Below, in pieces: positions 11,996-20,180 of a stretch of DNA of 64,000 nt; position 1 is the stretch's first letter; each line of letters begins with the position of its first letter. The position numbers were made by a program, and so were the translations under genes. The stretch is from Gracilibacillus timonensis (lineage in GTDB: Bacteria; Bacillota; Bacilli; Bacillales; Amphibacillaceae), in NCBI RefSeq assembly GCF_900086715.1, contig NZ_FLKH01000009.1, forward strand, positions 276,239-340,238, read 5' to 3'. The notes beneath the pieces were generated by a model. That model did no database searches. It was not told the DNA's origin and was given only the letters and a program-made list of their open reading frames with translations.

Positions 11996-12754
11996 TTATT
12001 CGTTCACATGCACCATAAATTCGGTGTGCTCATGTAAATCATTGTCACCATTCACATGTACGACGATATCATGGTGGACCGCTTCTGTAAAAGTATGAGT
12101 GGCTTGATAGATGCCTTGTTCCGTCTCTTCAGCCTCCACCCACTCATGATTCTCACTTCCTTCAGGGATAATTTCATAACGGACACGTGCTCCTTCATAG
12201 GCACTGCCATCCAGACTTAGCTCGGAAGTCAAAGCTACCTCTTCATTCACAGAGACATCTGTCGGTTCCTCGACCGCAATCTCAAAATCATTGGCATGTT
12301 CGTGCTCACCGTCTTCATGTTCATGGGTTGCAGCTTCTTCATGCGTATCAGAAGCTTCTCCGTTGATCGTAATGGATTCTAAAGGCATACTGTGTATATC
12401 TTTTGCCGTTGTGTGTGCATATATTTCATAGGTGCCAGGCTGTTCGAAGACAACTTCAGCCGAATAGGTGCCATCTTCATTATTTGTTGATTCGACAGTT
12501 ACTGTATTCTCCTCATCTTCTACATGCCAATACTCATAGTTCATTTCCTGGGCATCTGTAACTAATTCATCCTCACCATAGGTTACAGTAGAAACGAGTG
12601 TTACCGTTTCTCCAACTTCTGCTTCTTCCGGCAGTTCAAAATCTACGCTTATACTTTTTAACTCTTCTTCAGCTTGCGTTGTCTCTTCCTCATCTGTATT
12701 ACCGCAAGCCGTCAAAAGTACCCCTAAAACGATTACAAATAGAAACCTTTTCAT
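11996..12754 (-). CDS. lipoprotein with two YtkA-like domains and a His-rich linker
   Basis: Predicted membrane-anchored lipoprotein of 252 residues. The signal peptide ends LLTACGN, with the lipid Cys at about residue 17. Two similar beta-rich segments follow (about 35-135 and 160-252), each with an EVGETVTL- or SVNEEVALT-type start as in YtkA/FixH domains. Between them lies a His/Glu linker (THEEAATHEHEDGEHEH) that could bind metal. Start ATG 12754 was chosen for GGAGG upstream rather than the ATG at 12769. YtkA domains are linked to copper or cytochrome oxidase assembly in other bacteria; the role here is not known. Confidence 0.8.
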   Translation of the reverse strand: MKRFLFVIVLGVLLTACGNTDEEETTQAEEELKSISVDFELPEEAEVGETVTLVSTVTYGEDELVTDAQEMNYEYWHVEDEENTVTVESTNNEDGTYSAEVVFEQPGTYEIYAHTTAKDIHSMPLESITINGEASDTHEEAATHEHEDGEHEHANDFEIAVEEPTDVSVNEEVALTSELSLDGSAYEGARVRYEIIPEGSENHEWVEAEETEQGIYQATHTFTEAVHHDIVVHVNGDNDLHEHTEFMVHVNE

Positions 12755-12888
12755 TGATTTTCCTCCCATGTTGATAAGTGCATCATAAGGTTAATATACT
12801 GTTTTGCTGCTTCATATGCAATGAATAATGTGTGACAATTTATTTCAGTGTGCTCCATATCAACCTTTGAATGTTCATGGTAAGCAAT

Positions 12889-12906
12889 TATCTTGATTTA
12901 AAGATA
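12889..12906. promoter_or_regulatory. MhqR-like operator palindrome at wrbA promoter
   Basis: TATCTTGATTTAAAGATA is the core of a longer perfect 13-bp inverted repeat (12882-12894 with 12901-12913). It resembles the MhqR box as I recall it from Bacillus subtilis (TATCTCGAATTCGAGATA, 14 of 18 positions). It overlaps the -35 box and the spacer, which suits a repressor. Confidence 0.6.
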
Positions 12907-12921
12907 ATTGCTTGATAAGAT
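12893..12921 (+). promoter_or_regulatory. sigma-A type promoter of wrbA
   Basis: TTGATT (12893-12898), 17-bp spacer, TAAGAT (12916-12921). The palindrome at 12882-12913 covers its -35 box and spacer. Confidence 0.65.
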
Positions 12922-12978
12922 ATGTAGCGTCTCGTTTAAATAGACAAATTAGAAATCATATAAAGGAGTATAGACACC

Positions 12979-13578
12979 ATGACAAACGTAGCAATTGTAT
13001 ACTATAGTTCAACAGGAATCAATCATCAGATGGCCAAATGGGCGGAAGAAGCGGTCCAAGAAGCAGGGGCAGAAGCAAAGGTAGTACGTGTTGCTGAGAC
13101 AGCACCAGAAGCTGCCATTGCACAAAACCCGGCCTGGGAAAAACACTATAAAGAAACGCAAGACGTGCCGCTAGCAACCTCAGAGGATATCTTGTGGGCT
13201 GACGCTATTATTTTCAGCATGCCGACTCGTTTTGGTAACATGCCTTCTCAAATCAAACAATTTATTGACATACAAGGTGGGCTATGGGCTCAAGGAAAGA
13301 CAGCCAATAAAGTAGTAACGGCGATGTCTTCCGCTTCCAACCCTCACGGAGGTCATGAAGGAACACTATTAAACTTCTATACTTCTATGATGCATTGGGG
13401 CGCCATTATTGTCACACCTGGATATACAGACGCCTCTGCTTATACTTCCGGCGGGAATCCGTATGGAGCAAGTGTCACGCAAAGTCAGGAAGATGGTTCC
13501 ATGGTAGAAGATGTGCAAGAAGCCGTCAAACACCAAGCACGTCGGGTATTAGAAGTGGCAACCAAATTAAATCAGTAG
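12979..13578 (+). CDS. wrbA: NAD(P)H:quinone oxidoreductase, WrbA type
   Basis: Flavodoxin-like FMN enzyme of 199 residues that reduces quinones by two electrons, protecting against semiquinones. The FMN-binding start VAIVYYSSTG, the PTRFGNMPSQIKQFID segment and the HGGHEGTLL region typical of WrbA are present. The ATG follows AAAGGAG. It is a single gene behind a strong promoter covered by an MhqR-like palindrome, in keeping with induction by quinones or other electrophiles. It may work with the DsbA/YdhR/TetR cluster 1-2 kb upstream, though nothing in sequence proves this. Confidence 0.92.
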   Translation: MTNVAIVYYSSTGINHQMAKWAEEAVQEAGAEAKVVRVAETAPEAAIAQNPAWEKHYKETQDVPLATSEDILWADAIIFSMPTRFGNMPSQIKQFIDIQGGLWAQGKTANKVVTAMSSASNPHGGHEGTLLNFYTSMMHWGAIIVTPGYTDASAYTSGGNPYGASVTQSQEDGSMVEDVQEAVKHQARRVLEVATKLNQ

Positions 13579-13637
13579 TTTTTTCACTTGCATCAAGCAG
13601 GTGATTATGTCAAAGTAGAGGAAGACAAATGAAAAGA

Positions 13638-13732
13638 CATGTAGGGGGACCAGTGTTGCTGGTTGAGATGGTATCCGCAAGATGCCGACTCTTAGAACCT
13701 GATCTGGCTGAGACCAGCGTAGGGAACATACA
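13638..13732 (+). ncRNA. TPP riboswitch (THI element)
   Basis: The elements follow the expected order: a GGGG-containing 5' strand, the TTGAGA sensor segment (13663-13668, usually CTGAGA), a variable arm, GAACCTGATCTGG and then CCAGCGTAGGGAA (13714-13726). It lies upstream of the thiamine-precursor uptake operon. A terminator at 13759-13789 follows, so control by premature termination is likely. The C-to-T change in the sensor hexamer is unusual. Confidence 0.92.
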
Positions 13733-13758
13733 AGATAATCCGAATCTGACCATGTATG

Positions 13759-13789
13759 CACCCTAGGCTAATAAGTCTAGGGTGTTTTT
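13759..13789 (+). terminator. riboswitch expression platform terminator
   Basis: CACCCTAG (13759-13766) pairs with CTAGGGTG (13777-13784) followed by TTTTT, 25 bp after the TPP aptamer and before thiY. Confidence 0.85.
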
Positions 13790-13880
13790 AATTAGCGAAA
13801 ATGTGCAGATCATCGGTGTTTCCCTGTGCCCACCGTTAACGAATCAGGGCATGCTTTTCAAAAAATAGGGGGGACATACA

Positions 13881-14867
13881 GTGAAGAAATGCATCATGGT
13901 TTTTGTAAGTTTATTGTTCGTATTAGTTGGTTGTGGCTCAGATGATAACCAAGACAATAGTCAATCCGAATTGGAAGAGGTAACCTTTGTGTTAGATTGG
14001 ACACCTAATACCAATCATACTGGTCTCTATGTGGCAGAAGCAGAAGGTTATTTTGAAGAAGAAGGCTTGGCGGTAGATATTGTGATGCCAGGTGAGGCTG
14101 GAGCGGACCAGACCGTTGCAAGCGGACAGGCCGAATTCGGTGTAAGCTACCAGGAAGCTGTCACGGAAGCAAGGGTACAGGATATTCCTTTAGTATCGAT
14201 TGCCGCAGTGATCCAACATAATACTTCTGGTCTGGCTGCACCCGTTGATAAAGAAATTACTTCTCCTAAGGATTTTGCCGGCAAAACATATGGTGGCTGG
14301 GGAGCGCCAGTTGAGGAAGCCGTATTGGATGCCTTAATGAAGCAAGAAGGAGAATCCGTTGCGTCATTAGATATTATGAATATAGGAAATACCGACTTTT
14401 TTACAGCGGTGGAACGAGATGTTGATTTTGCCTGGATTTTCTATGGTTGGACAGGTATCGAGGCAGAGCTGCGTGGAGAAGAGATCGATATGATCTATCT
14501 CACCGATTATTCGGATCGCCTTGACTATTACACGCCGGTGATTTCTACCAATGAACAAATGATAGAAGAAAATCCAGAAACAGTCGAGCGATTTATCGCA
14601 GCCGTTAGCAAAGGCTATCAATTTGCTATAGATAACCCGGACGAAGCGGCAGATATCTTGATTGAGGCCGTCCCGGATCTTGATGAAGAACTAGTGAGAG
14701 CTAGTCAAGAATGGTTGTCGCCTAAGTATCAAGACGATGCAGCAAGATGGGGCGAACAGTCCGAGACGGTTTGGCAGAACTATGCCGATTTTATGTATGA
14801 GAATGAATTATTAGAGCAAGAACTGGAGGCTGATCAGGCCTTTACTAATCAATTTTTACCAAAATAA
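13881..14867 (+). CDS. thiY: thiamine-precursor ABC transporter, substrate-binding lipoprotein
   Basis: Binds a pyrimidine thiamine precursor (formylaminopyrimidine or HMP class in homologues) outside the membrane and delivers it to ThiX/ThiZ. A lipoprotein signal peptide (VGCGSD) is followed by the NMT1/ThiY-type domain: VTFVLDWTPNTNHTGLYVA at about residue 36, then GQAEFGVSYQEAV. The length of 328 is usual. Start is GTG 13881 with GGGGGG upstream. First gene of a TPP-riboswitch operon. The exact ligand is inferred from the family and riboswitch. Confidence 0.9.
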   Translation: MKKCIMVFVSLLFVLVGCGSDDNQDNSQSELEEVTFVLDWTPNTNHTGLYVAEAEGYFEEEGLAVDIVMPGEAGADQTVASGQAEFGVSYQEAVTEARVQDIPLVSIAAVIQHNTSGLAAPVDKEITSPKDFAGKTYGGWGAPVEEAVLDALMKQEGESVASLDIMNIGNTDFFTAVERDVDFAWIFYGWTGIEAELRGEEIDMIYLTDYSDRLDYYTPVISTNEQMIEENPETVERFIAAVSKGYQFAIDNPDEAADILIEAVPDLDEELVRASQEWLSPKYQDDAARWGEQSETVWQNYADFMYENELLEQELEADQAFTNQFLPK

Positions 14868-14919
14868 GAGCATGTGCAAAAAGTCAAATCAACAGGAAAA
14901 TAATAAGGAGGAATATGCA

Positions 14920-15213
14920 ATGGCAGAAGCGTTAGTCAGTATTCAAATTATCCCTAAGACACCGAATGGAGAAGACTCTATCCCATTGGTGGACGAGGCA
15001 ATTGCCGTTATCGAGGAAGCAGGGATTCCGTATCAAGTGGGTCCATTAGAAACAACGATGGAAGGGAATATGATAGAACTGTTTACCGTTATTGAAAAAA
15101 TGAACCAGCGGATGCATGAGCGGAATTGTCCTAGCGTGATCTCTCAAATCAAGGTATACTCACGGAAAGATCAACAGGCCTCAATGAAAGAACTCACAAA
15201 AAAATATGACTGA
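14920..15213 (+). CDS. thiamine-binding protein (MTH1187/YkoF-like domain)
   Basis: Soluble protein of 97 residues with the ferredoxin-like thiamine-binding fold (MAEALVSIQIIPKTP..., then GNMIELFTVIEKMNQRM). YkoF and MTH1187 proteins bind thiamine or its hydroxymethylpyrimidine part. The start ATG 14920 has AAGGAGG 8 bases upstream; the longer frame from 14872 lacks such a site. It sits between thiY and thiX, so it is probably co-transcribed and could receive the imported pyrimidine in the cytoplasm. Confidence 0.85.
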   Translation: MAEALVSIQIIPKTPNGEDSIPLVDEAIAVIEEAGIPYQVGPLETTMEGNMIELFTVIEKMNQRMHERNCPSVISQIKVYSRKDQQASMKELTKKYD

Positions 15214-15265
15214 AGGGATCGTCCTATCCTTCATCAACAGGTCTGTTTAGTTAGGAGCAAAAGTA

Positions 15266-16024
15266 ATGTGGAGAAAAGCATTTGTACCATTTATAGTCAT
15301 CTTATTCGTATTACTCGTTTGGGAATCAGCCTGTAGATGGTTTCAGCTTCCAGCTTGGGTATTACCAGCACCGACCGCTATTTTTCAAGAGGCGATTGAT
15401 AGCTGGTCCAATTATCGCCACCATTTGTTATCTACCGTCACGTTAACAGGGAGCGGTTTTATCATTGGTGTAACAATTGGAATTCTTATTGCGATTGTAC
15501 TGCATACCTTGCCACGGCTGCAGGAAGCCATCTACCCATTATTGATCATGTCGCAGAATATACCAATCATCGTATTGGCACCATTATTGGTTATTTGGTT
15601 TGGCTTTGGTATGATGCCAAAACTGTTAATCATTATACTTGTTTGTTTTTTTCCGATCACCGTTGCATTAATTGATGGATTACGACAAACGAGCCCTGAA
15701 CTGATGCATTATATGAAGATGGCTGGCGCCAATAAAAGACAAATCTTCAGCAAATTAGAAATGCCGAATGCCTTACCTCAGCTGTTTTCTGGGCTGAAGA
15801 TTTCGGCTACCTATAGTGTCATGGGAGCGGTTATTTCTGAATGGCTCGGTGCCAAGAATGGAATTGGTGTGTATATGACCTTGGCTTCGTCATCGTTTCG
15901 CACCGATCGAGTCTTTGTGGCTATTTTCTTTATTATGCTGTTTTGTATGGTCTTTTTCGGTCTAATTTTATTAGTAGAGAAATGGACCTTGAAATGGCGC
16001 CCTAGTCAGGAGGATGCCTCATGA
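15266..16024 (+). CDS. thiX: thiamine-precursor ABC transporter permease
   Basis: Membrane subunit of the importer, 252 residues with about six hydrophobic segments. The coupling-loop region is MKMAGANKRQIFSKLEMPNALPQLFSGLKIS, the EAA motif of the SsuC/TauC/ThiX permease group. It overlaps thiZ by 4 bp (ATGA) and lies 52 bp after the thiamine-binding protein gene. The assignment to thiamine precursor rather than sulfonate uptake rests on the TPP riboswitch and ThiY. Confidence 0.9.
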   Translation: MWRKAFVPFIVILFVLLVWESACRWFQLPAWVLPAPTAIFQEAIDSWSNYRHHLLSTVTLTGSGFIIGVTIGILIAIVLHTLPRLQEAIYPLLIMSQNIPIIVLAPLLVIWFGFGMMPKLLIIILVCFFPITVALIDGLRQTSPELMHYMKMAGANKRQIFSKLEMPNALPQLFSGLKISATYSVMGAVISEWLGAKNGIGVYMTLASSSFRTDRVFVAIFFIMLFCMVFFGLILLVEKWTLKWRPSQEDAS

Positions 16025-16764
16025 GTACCTTAACCTTAGAACATATTCACAAACAATTTGGATCACAAACGGTTTTAGATGATTTATCCTTTACTGTCCA
16101 TGAAGGGGAGTTTGTATCTCTGCTCGGCCCATCTGGCAGTGGGAAAAGCACGATTTTTCATTTGATTGGTGGCTTATACCGCCCGGAGAAGGGCCGTATT
16201 TTGCTAGATCAAACCAATATTGTAGGTAAAAAAGGTTCGATTAGTTATATGCCGCAAACACCCTCTCTTTTTCCATGGCGGACCATTTTGGACAACGTAG
16301 GGTTAGGAGCAGAGTTATGGGGAAAACCGGACCGAACCAAGGCGATGGCCATGTTAGAACGTGCCGGTTTGAAGGAGTATGCCCAACGGTATCCCCATGA
16401 ACTGTCAGGGGGAATGAAGCAGCGAGCAGCATTTGTGCGTAGTTTGTTGAGTCCTCAGTCATTTATCTGTCTGGACGAGCCATTCTCTGCATTGGATGAG
16501 TTTACCCGATTAGAGATGCAGAAATGGCTGTTATCGATTTGGGAAGAAGAACGTCCATCCGTCCTATTTGTGACACATAATATTGAGGAAGCTATATTTC
16601 TTTCTGATCGAATTCTAGTATTAGGATCGAAGCCAGCTCAGGTAGTGGATGAATTTACGATCGACTTCGCCCGTCCGCGAGACCAGGCTTTAACCATAAG
16701 TGAAGAGTTTCTTCGAGTAAAAAAATCTATTTATCAAACGTTAAGGGGGATACTGGATGATTGA
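16021..16764 (+). CDS. thiZ: thiamine-precursor ABC transporter ATPase
   Basis: Energises the ThiXYZ importer. The 247-residue ATPase has Walker A GPSGSGKST, Q-loop YMPQTPSLFPWR, signature LSGGMKQR, Walker B FICLDEP and the switch His in VTHNIEEA. The start ATG overlaps the thiX stop and its own 3' end overlaps the TatD-like gene by 8 bp, so all five genes form one tightly packed operon. Confidence 0.92.
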   Translation: MSTLTLEHIHKQFGSQTVLDDLSFTVHEGEFVSLLGPSGSGKSTIFHLIGGLYRPEKGRILLDQTNIVGKKGSISYMPQTPSLFPWRTILDNVGLGAELWGKPDRTKAMAMLERAGLKEYAQRYPHELSGGMKQRAAFVRSLLSPQSFICLDEPFSALDEFTRLEMQKWLLSIWEEERPSVLFVTHNIEEAIFLSDRILVLGSKPAQVVDEFTIDFARPRDQALTISEEFLRVKKSIYQTLRGILDD

Positions 16765-17512
16765 TGCGCATATTCATTTAGACTGGTACAAGGAAGAAGA
16801 ACGTCGCCGCTTATTGGACAGCTTAACCGTTGATGGCATGATTGCCGTCTCCCATAATTTTCAAAGCTGTAAAGACGTATGGCAGTTAGCCCAGCAATAT
16901 GATGTTGTGCATCCTGCTTTTGGCTGGCATCCAGAGCAGCCACTGCCAAATAAGGACGAGCTACAAAATATCATGCATTGGATCGATCAGCACTATCGAG
17001 ATATGGTGGCAGTTGGTGAGGTTGGGCTTCCTTATTATACAAGACAGGAAAATCCTCAGCTGGATTTGCAGCCATATCAAGCGATTTTAGAAGCATTTAT
17101 GGAAAAAGCAAGTACTTATCAACTTCCCATTGTCTTACATGCTGTTTATGAAGATGCGGATGTTGTATGTGATCTACTCGCCAAGCATCAGATTAAAAAG
17201 GCTCATTTCCATTGGTTTAAGGGATCCGAAGCGACAATAGAGCGTATGATCGAACAAAAGTATCGAATTTCTATCACACCGGATTGCTGCTACGAGCAAG
17301 AGATTCAGGAGTTGGTAAAACGATATCCATTGGCATTAATGATGGCGGAAACAGATGGACCATGGTCTTTTGAAGGACCCTTTCAAGATCAAATGACTCA
17401 TCCGAATATGATAGAAGCAGTCATCAAACAGATCGCGACGTTAAAACAACTACCATGGGAAGAAGTCAGTGAACAACTAACTAGAAACACGGTGGAGTTT
17501 TATCAATTGTAG
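16757..17512 (+). CDS. TatD-family metal-dependent hydrolase, last gene of thiamine operon
   Basis: TIM-barrel hydrolase of 251 residues. Metal-binding residues are visible in order: DAHIHLD (HxH), GEVGLPYY (Glu), VLHAVYED (His), AHFHWFKGS (His) and AETDGPW (Asp). TatD proteins are usually called nucleases, but the family also fits small-molecule amidohydrolases. It overlaps thiZ by 8 bp, so it is translated with the importer. In other Bacilli an amidohydrolase (YlmB) converts imported formylaminopyrimidine to HMP; this enzyme could fill that step. That role is inference. Confidence 0.85.
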   Translation: MIDAHIHLDWYKEEERRRLLDSLTVDGMIAVSHNFQSCKDVWQLAQQYDVVHPAFGWHPEQPLPNKDELQNIMHWIDQHYRDMVAVGEVGLPYYTRQENPQLDLQPYQAILEAFMEKASTYQLPIVLHAVYEDADVVCDLLAKHQIKKAHFHWFKGSEATIERMIEQKYRISITPDCCYEQEIQELVKRYPLALMMAETDGPWSFEGPFQDQMTHPNMIEAVIKQIATLKQLPWEEVSEQLTRNTVEFYQL

Positions 17513-17548
17513 CAAACATCTGAAAGCTAAACATAATCGCTGGAAAGC

Positions 17549-17566
17549 TGGGTTGAGGTACCCAGG
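17549..17566 (+). repeat. short hairpin after thiamine operon
   Basis: CTGGG and CCCAG around an 8-base centre (GCTGGGTTGAGGTACCCAG). No T-run follows closely, so a terminator role is uncertain. Confidence 0.3.
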
Positions 17567-17632
17567 GAATATTTCTTAAGGGCTAATTAATAGGAAATAA
17601 CATTATATCAAGATGTTATACGAAGCATTTTG

Positions 17633-17661
17633 TTGGAAATAATAATAACAAGTAGTAAAAT
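17633..17661 (+). promoter_or_regulatory. sigma-A type promoter of CuA-like lipoprotein gene
   Basis: TTGGAA (17633-17638), 17-bp spacer, TAAAAT (17656-17661), about 52 bp before the ATG. Confidence 0.65.
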
Positions 17662-17713
17662 TGGGATAGAACCTTAGAAAAGTTCCAAAACAACAGAAAG
17701 AAGGCGTTTGAAT

Positions 17714-18076
17714 ATGAAGAAATTTTACCTTATACTTGCTGCATTATTCCTTGCGCTCGTATTAGTGGCTTGTGGCAGTGACGACAGTGGTGATAATGAA
17801 GAAGCGTCATCATCAACAGGAGATGCAGATGTAGCTATTACAGCGTCCAATTGGGAGTTTGATCAAGAAGAGTATACCGTACCTGCTGGAGAAGTGACGG
17901 TAAGCTTAACGAATGATGAAGGTATGCACGGTGTGGAAATAGAAGACACCAATATCTTGATTGAAGGCGATGGTGAAGCGACCGATGAATTAGAGCCTGG
18001 TGAATATCATATTAGATGTTCGATCCCATGTGGAGAAGGTCATAGTGACATGACGGCCACTTTAATTGTAGAATAA
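17714..18076 (+). CDS. CuA-like cupredoxin lipoprotein
   Basis: Predicted lipoprotein of 120 residues. Its signal peptide ends LVACGSD and an acidic Ser-rich linker follows. The domain resembles the CuA part of cytochrome c oxidase subunit II: a His in EGMHGVEI and the C-terminal metal loop CSIPCGEGHSDM with C-x3-C-x3-H-x2-M. The Glu usually found between the two Cys (ligating through its backbone) is Ile. No membrane anchor helices or other oxidase genes are near, so it may be an electron carrier or copper chaperone. ATG 17714 is preferred over TTG 17708 by the distance to AGAAGG. Confidence 0.85.
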   Translation: MKKFYLILAALFLALVLVACGSDDSGDNEEASSSTGDADVAITASNWEFDQEEYTVPAGEVTVSLTNDEGMHGVEIEDTNILIEGDGEATDELEPGEYHIRCSIPCGEGHSDMTATLIVE

Positions 18077-18086
18077 CTACAGATAG

Positions 18087-18117
18087 CCCCTTACCAGTAT
18101 GTTGGTAAGGGGTTTTT
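18087..18117 (+). terminator. terminator used as intron landing site
   Basis: CCCCTTACCA (18087-18096) and TGGTAAGGGG (18103-18112) form a perfect 10-bp stem followed by TTTTT. Group II intron sequence begins directly after the T-run. Confidence 0.9.
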
Positions 18118-18827
18118 CGCGAGTGGCAGCACATACCACTAAAGGGTGAAAGTCCCGAATGCGCCGCCCAGCCGGAAAGCATTAGCTGACATGTAGTGCG
18201 CGTACTGTGAAGTAGCGTGCGGAGGACATGAAAGCAAACCTCTGACCAGAGCTGGAATCCCACGATGGCATGAGAGAAGGATGACTGTGCAAAACAACAG
18301 GAAGTCCAAATAGCTGGCAATCTCGACATGTTAGGAGGGCTGTGCTAGAGGGAAAGGGTATGATGTGACCCATTGAGATCTTCTTTCTTCCTGTATAGGC
18401 AGGTATTGTCGTCGCAAGGGTAAACCGAGGACGCAAGACGAGGAGGAAGAAGTCAGAGATCGCCATAGTAGTGAAGAAGCTTATGCCGAAGACCTACTGG
18501 TAACAGGAGCGAGGACAGCACATAAGTGAAACGGTACGAAGATATCGTTGCGACGTCTCTTTCAAAAGAAGAGAAAGTGGTGTGAAGGGCGTGACCCATA
18601 GAAGCATTTTGTGAGTAGGTTTGCTTAGGACTGTGGAAGTAGACAGAAGCTGGATACGCGTCAAGAATCGACGGAAGCCAGGGTGGAACAAACGGGTACA
18701 CCGTCTACCGCCGAAAGAGGGAAGAAGAGGTATTGCGACGAGCTAAGAACCTTGGAAATTCGCTCTTTCCCAAGGAGAAACAGTAACCGGGGAAGCAAGA
18801 AAGCAGAGACGTAAGGGGAATAAACAG

Positions 18828-20096
18828 ATGAAGAAACGGATATGGTATAGCTTGTATGACAAAGTATATAAGCGAAGCAACTTGAAGCAAGCTTTTGACC
18901 AGGTGAAGTACAACCAAGGCGCACCGGGAGTGGATAAGGTAACGATCGACGTCTATGAACAAGACTTGGAACACCATCTAGAAGTGCTCCAACAACAGTT
19001 GAAAGACAAAACGTATCGTGCTAAGCCCGTGCGGCGAGAATGGATCGAGAAAGACAATGGGAAATGGCGTCCGTTAGGGATTCCAACGGTAGAAGACCGG
19101 GTGGTACAGACAGCGTTATGCCAAGTATTGGAGCCTATCTTTGAAGGAGACTTTCTATCTGTCAGTTATGGATTCCGACCAGGGATCAGTGCCCACATGG
19201 CGTTAGATAAGGTTACTGAACATCTCCAAGCGGGATATTACTATGTCATGGACGCGGACCTACAATCTTACTTTGATACCATTCCGCATGATAAGTTGGA
19301 ACAACAAATCAGGAAACGAGTGACCGACGGATCGGTCATTCAACTGATCTACCAATTCCTGTGTGCGGGTGTGATGGAAGGAGATCACTATCAAGAGACG
19401 CGACAAGGGGCGCCACAAGGTGGTGTCATCAGTCCATTAATTGCTAATATTTATCTTCACCAATTAGATGAGTTGATGGTAGCTCGAGGCCATCGAATCG
19501 TTCGCTTTGCGGATGATTTTATCATCTTGTGTAAAAGTCAGAAGGGTGCGGAAAGAGTAAGAAGAAATGTCACAAGATTTCTGGAAGAAGATCTAGGACT
19601 TACCGTGAATCAAGAGAAAACCAAGGTTGTGTATGCGTGGGAAGAGCCATTTACCTTTCTTGGCTATGAGTTCATACGTACCATTCGCCGAATAGACCCA
19701 AAGAAAGTGAAGAAGTTCAAAGAAAGGGTCAAAGCCATCACGAGAAAGAACCAAACCGTGGACATTCAGACCCTTATCCAAGAACAACTGAATCCCTATT
19801 TAAGAGGCTGGGCGAATTATTTCCGATATGGGAGTGTGAAGTCGTCCTTTAGAGAATGGGATAGTTGGGTGAGAAGAAGATTACGGATGGTACAGCTAAG
19901 GAGTTGGCGACACGTAAAAAGTCTCCACCGTCTCTTGAGAAAGAAAGGATGGAGAGAAGAAAACCTTAGAGGGATTCGAATGTTTGCTTGGCGAAGTTCG
20001 AAGAGTCCCATGGTTCACGCAGCGTTAGATAACGAATTCTTTCACAAGCTAGGTCTCGTTAATTTAGTAACTGTTTATGATGAACGTTATCTCTAA
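18828..20096 (+). CDS. ltrA: group II intron reverse transcriptase/maturase
   Basis: Intron-encoded protein of 422 residues for splicing and retrohoming. The reverse transcriptase domain has GAPGVDKVTID, RPLGIPTVEDRVVQ, SYGFRPG, the catalytic RFADDF, and a QGGVISPLIANIYL segment. A maturase domain follows (LRGWANYFRYG) with a C-terminal SPMVHAALDNEFFHKLGLVNL stretch like class C intron proteins. No HNH endonuclease domain follows, as is usual for class C. It appears complete, so the intron may be mobile. Confidence 0.93.
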   Translation: MKKRIWYSLYDKVYKRSNLKQAFDQVKYNQGAPGVDKVTIDVYEQDLEHHLEVLQQQLKDKTYRAKPVRREWIEKDNGKWRPLGIPTVEDRVVQTALCQVLEPIFEGDFLSVSYGFRPGISAHMALDKVTEHLQAGYYYVMDADLQSYFDTIPHDKLEQQIRKRVTDGSVIQLIYQFLCAGVMEGDHYQETRQGAPQGGVISPLIANIYLHQLDELMVARGHRIVRFADDFIILCKSQKGAERVRRNVTRFLEEDLGLTVNQEKTKVVYAWEEPFTFLGYEFIRTIRRIDPKKVKKFKERVKAITRKNQTVDIQTLIQEQLNPYLRGWANYFRYGSVKSSFREWDSWVRRRLRMVQLRSWRHVKSLHRLLRKKGWREENLRGIRMFAWRSSKSPMVHAALDNEFFHKLGLVNLVTVYDERYL

Positions 20097-20112
20097 GAGG
20101 GATATATGGGAG

Positions 20113-20180
20113 GAGCCACATGCGTAGGACCGCACGTGTGGATCTGTGAGAGGCGTGGCCAGTAATGGCGACGCCTACTC
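20113..20180 (+). ncRNA. group II intron domains V and VI
   Basis: Domain V hairpin starts GAGCC (20113-20117, containing the catalytic AGC) and closes with the CGCACGTGTGG strand. The following GAGGCG...CGCCTACTC hairpin is domain VI, which should hold the branch-point A. Confidence 0.75.

Noticed and set aside
18012-18977. Several minus-strand open frames of 65-105 codons
   Set aside because: They lie antisense to the terminator and the folded ribozyme part of the group II intron, which explains the sequence fully.
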